DNA from: an uncultured Chloroflexota bacterium
GTDB taxonomy: Bacteria; Chloroflexota; Chloroflexia; Chloroflexales; Roseiflexaceae
DNA length: 11,012 bases
Assembly: GCA_937876225.1 (NCBI GenBank)
Contig: CALFIC010000028.1
Location: 1 to 11,012 of the forward strand
Reading direction: 5' to 3'
Shown here: positions 5,778-11,012 of the stretch, in pieces
Layout of the letters: each line of letters begins with the position of its first letter
Numbering within the stretch: the stretch's first letter is position 1
The notes under the pieces: model-generated
Databases searched by the model: none
What the model saw: the letters and a program-made list of their open reading frames with translations, nothing else
What the model was told of the DNA's origin: nothing
Made by a program: the position numbers and the translations under genes

Positions 5778-7613
5778 TTACTTGTGCCAGGAATCGATGT
5801 TCCACAAGCCCGAGTCAAACGTGTTGTACGTTGGGCCTACGAGACCATTGATGATGGCATTTGGTGTGCGGCGATTGACCAACGGAATAACAGCGTTATC
5901 TTTGATCAACATGTCATTCAACTCGATGGCCAAAGCAGTGCGCTTGGCGGTGTCGAATTCGGCTGCGTACTTAGCGTACAAGGCATCATAGTCCTTGTTG
6001 CAGTAACGGCCGTCATTGCCACCGTTCCATTTGTTTTCGGCTGAATTCATCTTGGCACAGGTCCAACCGGCCAAGTATGAAGCTGAATCTACGCCGTCAG
6101 GACCGTTGGTGTACATTTGCATGTCGACATACATCTTGTTCAAGGTGTCGTCGATGCCCACATCACCGGAGAAGAAGACACCAGCGTCAACAGCCTTGAG
6201 GCTCACGGCAATGCCGAGTTCCTTCAAGTTGCTCTTGATGATGGCTTGTTCGCCTTGGCGAAGGGTGTTGATCGAGGTTTGGAAGTAGAGGGCCAAGGGC
6301 TTGCCATCTTTGTCAGCGCGAGCGCCGTCTTTTTCTGGGAAGCCGGCTTCGTCCATCAACTTCTTGGCGCCTTCGATGTCACGCTCACAAGTGGTGTTCT
6401 TGCTGTTGACTGATTCTGGTACAACCAAGATGTTGCAGTTTGCAACGCCGGTTGGGCCATAGAGGTTCTCGACGATGGCCTTGCGGTCGATGGCCATGTT
6501 GATGGCCTGACGAACCTTGGGGTTGGTCAAGAATGGGTGGGGCTGGCTGGGCTCTGAACGCTTCTTGCCCAATGCAGCATCGGGGTTCGAGAAGTTGATG
6601 ACGATACGCTCGACACCAAATGAACCACCGGCGATTGGCTGACATTTGCCACCGGCCAAAATTGGCTCGAGGGCGGCCTTCGGCACTTGGAGGTTCCAAG
6701 CGTAGTCGGCTTCAGCAGTCTGACAAACGGCATTACCAGCGGTCGTAGCATCGCCACCACCCTTGATTTCGACGGTGTCAAATGCGGTCTTGTCGGCGTT
6801 GCGGTATGTTGGGCTCTTCACGTAGGTAACGGTGTCACCTGGCTTGAATTCCTTCAACATGTAGGCGTTGGTGCCGACTGGAGCCAAATTGGCAGCCTGA
6901 CAAGCAGCATCGGTCAAAGCCTTTTCACCGACACAGTTCTCAAATTGCTTCTTTTGGATAATCATACCCGAGAAGCTGACGAACGAACCGTAGGGGTTCG
7001 GGGTCGGAGCAGCCCAGGTGATCTTCACGGTGTTGGCATCAACAGCCGTGATGTCTTTGATGATGGTGTAGTTTGAGCTGGTGGTGGCGGCGGTCTTGGG
7101 GTCTGAAGCGTACTTCCAGGTGAAGATTACGTCGTCAGCCGTGAAGTCCGTACCATCTGACCACTTGACGCCCTTTTTGAGCTTCCAAGTCACGCTGGTA
7201 CCGTCCTTAGCGACGCCACCATTTTCGATCGTTGGGATCTCTTCGGCCAAGTAGGCAACCAATTCGTCCTTCTCATTGTAGTGGGCCAATGGCTCGAGAA
7301 TGACGGTGGCGGCGTCGAAGTCCTTGGTGCCTGATGACACGTGAGGATTCAACACGGTGGGAGCCTGCCAGTAAAGGATCTTCAATGACTTGGGATCCGA
7401 AGCTGGGGCAGCTGCTTCCGCAGTTGCGGTCGGCTCAGCAGGAGCGGCGGTCGGCTCGGCGGCCTTGGTGGGCTCGGCGGCGGCGGCGGTTGGTTCGGCG
7501 GCCTTGGTGGGCTCAGCTGCAGGAGCTGCACCACCACAAGCGACGAGCAACGGCAACAACAGGGCAGCGGCCAAAAGGGCTGCACTGCGCTTCCATGAAG
7601 AAGCAATTTGCAT
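5778..7613 (-). CDS. Peptide-binding lipoprotein of an ABC importer (SBP family 5, OppA/DppA-like)
   Basis: A 611-residue precursor that captures peptides outside the membrane and delivers them to the OppB/OppC-type permeases. The signal peptide has basic 'WKR' (7-9), a long hydrophobic core and lipobox LVAC with the lipidated Cys at 26. A flexible linker of two 13-residue repeats (AAEPTKAAEPTAA, 32-44 and 45-57) plus a degenerate third follows. The mature domain starts 'SLKILYWQAPTVLNPH' and shows 'WKLKKGVKWSDGTDFTADDV', a hallmark of family 5 binding proteins, then 'NPKVRQAINMAIDRKAIVENL'. ATG 7613 is chosen because it gives the normal lipoprotein signal and has AAAGGA about ten bases upstream; the frame opens 18 codons earlier. 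Lysine codons are mostly AAG, unlike the AAA-rich permeases, consistent with high expression. The bound solute is not known. Confidence 0.94.
   Translation of the reverse strand: MQIASSWKRSAALLAAALLLPLLVACGGAAPAAEPTKAAEPTAAAAEPTKAAEPTAAPAEPTATAEAAAPASDPKSLKILYWQAPTVLNPHVSSGTKDFDAATVILEPLAHYNEKDELVAYLAEEIPTIENGGVAKDGTSVTWKLKKGVKWSDGTDFTADDVIFTWKYASDPKTAATTSSNYTIIKDITAVDANTVKITWAAPTPNPYGSFVSFSGMIIQKKQFENCVGEKALTDAACQAANLAPVGTNAYMLKEFKPGDTVTYVKSPTYRNADKTAFDTVEIKGGGDATTAGNAVCQTAEADYAWNLQVPKAALEPILAGGKCQPIAGGSFGVERIVINFSNPDAALGKKRSEPSQPHPFLTNPKVRQAINMAIDRKAIVENLYGPTGVANCNILVVPESVNSKNTTCERDIEGAKKLMDEAGFPEKDGARADKDGKPLALYFQTSINTLRQGEQAIIKSNLKELGIAVSLKAVDAGVFFSGDVGIDDTLNKMYVDMQMYTNGPDGVDSASYLAGWTCAKMNSAENKWNGGNDGRYCNKDYDALYAKYAAEFDTAKRTALAIELNDMLIKDNAVIPLVNRRTPNAIINGLVGPTYNTFDSGLWNIDSWHK
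7418..7520 (-). repeat. In-frame tandem repeats encoding the lipoprotein linker
   Basis: Two 39-bp units code for the same 13 residues, AAEPTKAAEPTAA. For example, TCGGCGGCCTTGGTGGGCTC occurs identically at 7456-7475 and 7495-7514, exactly 39 bp apart. A third, diverged unit follows on the C-terminal side. The low-complexity tract tethers the binding domain to its lipid anchor and could gain or lose units by slippage without breaking the frame. Confidence 0.75.
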
Positions 7614-7689
7614 GGTGTTCTGATCCTTTCGAAGAGAACGGAAATCTGCTACACACACATAACCCAATCATTGAATTCATTAAAAATGT

Positions 7690-7703
7690 ATCCAACATTG
7701 GAT
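7690..7703. promoter_or_regulatory. Dyad in the leader of the binding-protein gene
   Basis: ATCCAA-CA-TTGGAT is a perfect six-base inverted repeat with a two-base centre. It lies about 15-28 bases downstream of the predicted transcription start of the peptide-transport operon, a normal position for a repressor operator. No protein is known to bind it from this window. Confidence 0.4.
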
Positions 7704-7724
7704 TATTAAATGTATGTGAGAAGT

Positions 7725-7753
7725 ATTCTAGTAGATTTATCATCTTTCGTCAA
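7725..7753 (-). promoter_or_regulatory. Sigma70-like promoter of the peptide-transport operon
   Basis: On the minus strand the -35 is TTGACG (7753-7748), the spacer is 17 bp, and the -10 is TAGAAT (7730-7725). Each box is one base off consensus (TTGACA, TATAAT). Transcription would start near 7718, giving a leader of about 105 nt before ATG 7613. Confidence 0.7.
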
Positions 7754-8054
7754 TGCAACAATTGTTTGTTTTGTGGTGATACTTGCACAAATTCCGATAT
7801 GGCTACTTGGTTGTTTTCACCGAGGGGCAGTATATCCCTTAATTTCCGCTCACATCGACAGCGAATTCATGATTGCCAACCGGTTGAATGTGACGGTCAT
7901 TCTCACTACAGGCCGCCGTAAATGCCGCCATCTGCCGCGCACTGAATTACACCGCAGTCTGCATCGATACGCAATGTCTCTTCATCATAAGGTCGTCGTG
8001 TGGCTTGCTGTATCACGATGTCCTACCCAAACGATTGCACCGAATATATGGCGT
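7754..8054. other. Divergent intergenic stretch without a recognisable gene
   Basis: About 300 bp between the peptide-operon promoter and the glcD promoter. A plus-strand frame stays open through it into glcD, but the translation (Cys/Ile/Arg/His-rich, with no family resemblance) does not look like protein, and GlcD is full length without it. I see no hairpin followed by a T-run and no repeat. It may hold binding sites for regulators of either operon. Confidence 0.6.
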
Positions 8055-8077
8055 ATTTTTGCGCATGAAGGATTGAG

Positions 8078-8104
8078 TATAATGCACCATATATGTAGCG
8101 CTAC
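8078..8104 (+). promoter_or_regulatory. Probable glcD promoter -10 box with a downstream palindrome
   Basis: TATAAT at 8078-8083 is a perfect -10 box. No clear -35 is present at 16-18 bp (the best is a T-rich tract at 8054-8061), so activation by a regulator is plausible. The start would fall near 8090. The perfect 10-bp palindrome GTAGCGCTAC (8095-8104) lies just downstream, before ATG 8124. Confidence 0.45.
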
Positions 8105-8123
8105 GCAACGAAATGAACTATTT

Positions 8124-9593
8124 ATGCAACAACTGACCCAACTTGTGACCGCCCTACGGGCAATTGTCGGTCACGATGGTGTAATTGACGGTGCGGCCGC
8201 GTTGCTCACCTATGAAGCCGACGGCTGTGTGATGGATCTCCATGCCCCCAATCTCGTCGTATTACCGCGCACGAGTAGCCAGACCGCCGCCGTGGTCAAG
8301 CTGGCCGTGGCTGCCGGTGTACCCGTCGTCGCTCGTGGCGCCGGTACGGGGCTATCGGGTGGCGCCACCCCCATTCATGGCGGGATTGTGATTGCTACTA
8401 CCCGCATGGACAAAGTGCTCGAGGTCGATACCCGTAACAAACGCGCCCTCGTGCAACCAGGCGTGATTAACTGGGAATTGTCGCAACACCTCGCCAACTA
8501 CGGCTATGCCTTTATGCCCGACCCTTCTAGCCAAAAAGCCTGCACCCTCGGCGGCAATATCGCCAACAACAGTGGTGGTCCCCACTGCCTCAAGTACGGC
8601 ATGACTACTAACCATGTGCTGGCATTGCGCACCGTGCTCCCCAATGGCGAACTGATTTGGACGGGCAACGGCAGTATCGATACCGTCGGCTATGATTTGG
8701 CGGGAGTGATGACTGGCTCCGAAGGGATGTTTGGCATCGTCACCGAAGCCTGGGTGCGGATGACTCGCCTGCCTGAATCGTTGCGGGTGGTGCTAGCCCT
8801 CTTCCCCGATATCCCTTCGGCCTCACAAACGGTGTCGACCATTATCGCCCGCGGCTTGCTTCCCGCCGCCCTCGAAATGATGGATAAACTCGCCATCAAA
8901 GCGGTCAATGGCATGTATAAACTGGGCTTACCCGAAAGTGCGGGATCGGCTCTGTTGATTGAAATTGACGGCGTCGAAGAAGGTCTCGACGATTTGTTGC
9001 GCGATGTGACCCAGATTTGTCGTGACCACGGCGCCATTGAAGTCCGTCCCGCCACTACCCCGGCTGAGCAAGCCCAGGTTTGGGCCGCCCGCAAAAACGC
9101 CTTTGGGGCGATGGGACGCTTGTCTCCTAGCTACTACTTGGTTGATACGGTCGTCCCGCGCACCAAATTGCCGAGTATTTTGGCGCATGTGGGCGATGTC
9201 TCGCGGGACTTCCACCTGCCCATCGCCAATGTGTTCCACGCTGGCGACGGTAACTTGCATCCGCTGATTTTGTTTGATCGCCGTGACCGGGCCCAACTCG
9301 AACGAGCCCTCGGTGCCGCCACCGAAATCCTCAAAGAATCGGTGCGCCTCGGTGGCGTAGTAAGTGGTGAACATGGCATTGGCGTCGAAAAACGCGACTA
9401 CATGGATATTTTGTTTACCACGGCTGATTTGGCCGCCATGGCCGGATTACGCCGCTCGTTTGATCCCCGTGAATTGTTCAATCCAGGCAAAGTGTTCCCT
9501 GCTCGCAAAGGGTGTGGCGAGCTGGCTGAGCTCCGCCAGCACGCTATCGCCGCCAACGAAATCGGTGAAGTGCCAGCTGGCACGTGGTTGTAG
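8124..9593 (+). CDS. glcD: Glycolate/D-lactate oxidase FAD-binding subunit GlcD
   Basis: A 489-residue flavoprotein, normal length for GlcD. It oxidises a short 2-hydroxy acid (glycolate to glyoxylate, or D-lactate to pyruvate). The FAD-binding PCMH domain shows 'ARGAGTGLSGGA' (70-81), 'LVQPGV' (109-114) and 'TLGGNIANNSGGPHCLKYG' (141-159). The C-terminal oxidase domain carries 'HAGDGNLHP' (372-380), with the metal-coordinating histidines, then 'SGEHGIG' (414-420) and 'FNPGKVFP'. The frame is open back to 7710, but ATG 8124 gives the family-typical start ('LTQLVTALRAIVGHDGV') and lies downstream of a TATAAT box. No convincing Shine-Dalgarno precedes it, so the start could be nearby. It is followed 37 bp later by the GlcE-type gene. 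Glycolate and lactate specificity cannot be separated by sequence alone. Confidence 0.9.
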   Translation: MQQLTQLVTALRAIVGHDGVIDGAAALLTYEADGCVMDLHAPNLVVLPRTSSQTAAVVKLAVAAGVPVVARGAGTGLSGGATPIHGGIVIATTRMDKVLEVDTRNKRALVQPGVINWELSQHLANYGYAFMPDPSSQKACTLGGNIANNSGGPHCLKYGMTTNHVLALRTVLPNGELIWTGNGSIDTVGYDLAGVMTGSEGMFGIVTEAWVRMTRLPESLRVVLALFPDIPSASQTVSTIIARGLLPAALEMMDKLAIKAVNGMYKLGLPESAGSALLIEIDGVEEGLDDLLRDVTQICRDHGAIEVRPATTPAEQAQVWAARKNAFGAMGRLSPSYYLVDTVVPRTKLPSILAHVGDVSRDFHLPIANVFHAGDGNLHPLILFDRRDRAQLERALGAATEILKESVRLGGVVSGEHGIGVEKRDYMDILFTTADLAAMAGLRRSFDPRELFNPGKVFPARKGCGELAELRQHAIAANEIGEVPAGTWL

Positions 9594-9630
9594 TTTTTAA
9601 TCGATAAATCAGGCCTGAAAAGGATTTGTG

Positions 9631-10884
9631 ATGTCAGATATTATTGCGTTAATTTCCACTGATGATGCGTTGTGTCATGCATATACCGTACATGGGGTGG
9701 TGCCGGCGCGGGTAGCGATGCCGCAGACCAGTGCCGATGTGTCGGCGTTGGTGCATCATGCTGGGCAACACGGGTGGCAGGTAGTGGCATGGGGTGGCGG
9801 TACCCATCAATTGATTGGGGCACCGCCGACGGGTGTCGATTTGGTGATTGTCACGACGGCACTGAATCGGGTGCTACAACACGAGCCCAATGATTTGACG
9901 ATTTCGGTCGAAGCAGGGATGACGATGGGTGCGTTGCGCGCCTATCTGGCCCAACACGGCCAAATGTTGCCCGTTGATCCAGCCTTGTCTGACCAGACCA
10001 CGATTGGTGGCATGATTGCCACTGCCGCCGATGGGCCGCGGCGCGCCAATTACGGGATTTTGCGCGATATGATGATTGGGATTGGGGTGGTCGAAGTCAA
10101 CGGCCAGCCTTCCCGCGCCGGTGGTATGGTCGTCAAAAACGTCAGCGGGTTTGACATGATGAAACTCTATCACGGCAGCTTTGGTACATTAGCAGTGATT
10201 GTATCGGCCAATTTTAAACTCATTCCGATTCCCCCAGTCACCGCCACGGTGATTGCCACATTTGCGCAATCTGACCAGGCGATTGATTATATTACCGATG
10301 TGATGGCGTCACAGCTGACGCCGGTGACCTGTGAATTACTCGATGCCACCCTGTTGCAACGGATTGGCGTTGCGGGTGTGTGGGGCGTGGCGTTGGCTTG
10401 CGAAGGTCCCCAAGCGGCGGTAGACCGGCACATGACCGAACTCCCGCAGCGCGCCCAAATTCACGCCGGTGCCACTACGATTTTTTATCATGAAACGCAT
10501 ACCCAATGCTGGCAAATCATTGCTGATGCCTCGGCTGTTGCCCAGCTTGGCGCTGGTGAATTGGTGTTGCGCTGGGCCACCTTGCCGGCGTTTGTGGGGG
10601 AACTCGTGCAGCGGATTGCTGATTTGGGGCAGTCGTTGGGGGGCAATCCGCAGATTCATGCCCGGGCGAGTATCGGCGTGGGGTATGTGCGCGTGACTGG
10701 CCTCGATGCCAACACCCAAAACCAATGGTTTGCGGCATTGCCCGAAGTGGTATGGGTCGCAACCAACGCCACCAATCTCGCCACGTATTGGCATGCCCCA
10801 GTGGGTGGGCGTGATGTGATGGTCCGGATTCGTGATGAATTTGACCCGCAACGGCGCCTTAATCCAGGACGATTTGTGGTGTGA
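9631..10884 (+). CDS. glcE: FAD-binding subunit GlcE of glycolate oxidase (putative)
   Basis: A 417-residue flavoprotein, slightly longer than the roughly 350-residue E. coli GlcE. It is a second FAD-binding PCMH-domain protein: 'VVAWGGGTHQLIG' (51-63), 'LTISVEAGMTMGALRAYL' (89-106) and the GlcE-typical 'MVVKNVSGFDMMKLYHGSFGTL' in two parts (166-177, 178-187). It ends 'FDPQRRLNPGRFVV'. It lacks the HxGDGNxH oxidase motif of GlcD, as expected for the E subunit. In the family it works with GlcD and the iron-sulfur subunit GlcF at the membrane to pass electrons to quinone. ATG 9631 is chosen over GTG 9628 because AAAAGGA (9618-9624) is six bases upstream, a better spacing. It is cotranscribed with glcD and followed by a terminator. 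Confidence 0.87.
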   Translation: MSDIIALISTDDALCHAYTVHGVVPARVAMPQTSADVSALVHHAGQHGWQVVAWGGGTHQLIGAPPTGVDLVIVTTALNRVLQHEPNDLTISVEAGMTMGALRAYLAQHGQMLPVDPALSDQTTIGGMIATAADGPRRANYGILRDMMIGIGVVEVNGQPSRAGGMVVKNVSGFDMMKLYHGSFGTLAVIVSANFKLIPIPPVTATVIATFAQSDQAIDYITDVMASQLTPVTCELLDATLLQRIGVAGVWGVALACEGPQAAVDRHMTELPQRAQIHAGATTIFYHETHTQCWQIIADASAVAQLGAGELVLRWATLPAFVGELVQRIADLGQSLGGNPQIHARASIGVGYVRVTGLDANTQNQWFAALPEVVWVATNATNLATYWHAPVGGRDVMVRIRDEFDPQRRLNPGRFVV

Positions 10885-10916
10885 TGGCGTATAAAAAACG
10901 ATATGTGTGATGGAAT

Positions 10917-10955
10917 AAACACCGTGATTGCGATTTGCACGCAATCACGGTGTTT
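10917..10955. terminator. Strong, probably bidirectional intrinsic terminator
   Basis: AAACACCGTGATTGCG (10917-10932) and CGCAATCACGGTGTTT (10940-10955) form a perfect 16-bp stem around a seven-base loop, starting 32 bp after the glcE stop. The stem ends in A/T pairs, giving a short T-run on both strands (TTTGTG on plus, TTTATT on minus). It could therefore end both the glc operon and a convergent gene to the right. Confidence 0.82.
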
Positions 10956-10978
10956 GTGTGAAGTAAGCAGACTCTTCC

Positions 10979-11011
10979 CTATGGCGTGGGCTGCGGTGGT
11001 GGTGGTGGTTC
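10979..11011 (-). CDS. Possible proline-rich C-terminal tail of a convergent gene (partial)
   Basis: On the minus strand the window edge reads as EPPPPPQPTP and then TAG (10979-10981). A proline-rich tail ending just before the bidirectional terminator would suit a convergent gene entering from the right. Only ten codons are visible, and low-complexity GGT/ACC repeats give open frames easily, so this is weak. Confidence 0.25.
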   Translation of the reverse strand, partial: EPPPPPQPTP

Positions 11012-11012
11012 A

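Noticed and set aside
7334..7921. Plus-strand open frame of 195 codons opposite the lipoprotein signal and linker
   Set aside because: Its Arg/Trp/Leu-rich sequence is the shadow of the Ala/Glu/Pro/Thr repeat on the other strand and continues into non-coding leader.
7710..8123. N-terminal extension of GlcD by 138 residues
   Set aside because: The translated extension has no family resemblance, crosses the TATAAT box at 8078 and would overlap the divergent promoter at 7725-7753. GlcD is full length from 8124.
9570..9583. Perfect 14-bp palindrome GTGCCAGCTGGCAC at the end of glcD, with TTTTT at 9594-9598, as a terminator
   Set aside because: The T-run starts ten bases after the stem, the hairpin has no natural loop, and glcE follows 37 bp later on the same strand with its own ribosome binding site.
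10981..11012. Plus-strand ATG 10981 starting MAWAAVVVVV as a new gene
   Set aside because: No ribosome binding site precedes it, and the run of valines only reflects a GGT repeat at the window edge.

Overview
The window looks like ordinary bacterial chromosome, most likely from a member of the Chloroflexota. That placement is an inference. It rests on the style of the peptide-binding lipoprotein (an LVAC lipobox followed by Ala/Glu/Pro/Thr repeats), the gene content and the moderately high G+C. Nothing here is diagnostic (no rRNA, no marker gene), so treat the phylum as a hypothesis. There are no tRNAs, rRNAs, transposases, integrases or CRISPR arrays, and I see no defence or secondary-metabolite system.

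Left part (1-2597). The window opens inside the C-terminal end of the transcription-repair coupling factor Mfd (+). 44 bp later comes a D-2-hydroxyacid dehydrogenase of the phosphoglycerate dehydrogenase/CtBP type (+). A 228-bp convergent gap follows, filled with palindromes and short GC-rich repeats. Then come a membrane-anchored YdcF/SanA-type (DUF218) protein (-) and, divergently, a 103-residue three-helix membrane protein of unknown function (+).

Middle part (2589-7753, all on the minus strand). This is a probable operon read right to left: a dipeptide/oligopeptide-binding lipoprotein, an OppB/DppB-type permease, an OppC/DppC-type permease, then a family 4-type glycosyltransferase. The binding protein has a good sigma70-like promoter (TTGACG, 17 bp, TAGAAT) and a leader of about 105 nt. 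A perfect 13-bp hairpin separates the binding-protein gene from the permeases. A second, terminator-like hairpin lies inside the first codons of the glycosyltransferase gene. No ATPase gene for the transporter is present.

Right part (8078-10955, plus strand). A glcD-glcE pair encodes two FAD-binding subunits of a glycolate (or D-lactate) oxidase. It has a TATAAT box and is closed by a perfect 16-bp stem terminator. The usual iron-sulfur third subunit, GlcF, does not follow. The last few dozen bases may hold the tail of a convergent gene, but this is weak.

Functionally, the window holds peptide uptake (imported peptides passed to an ATPase encoded elsewhere) and 2-hydroxyacid oxidation (glycolate/lactate to the keto acid, with a separate NAD-dependent 2-hydroxyacid dehydrogenase). 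It also holds envelope-related functions (glycosyltransferase, YdcF-type protein). The most interesting signals are structural: the palindromic repeat cluster at 1336-1525 and the hairpins at 5736-5766 and 3696-3720.
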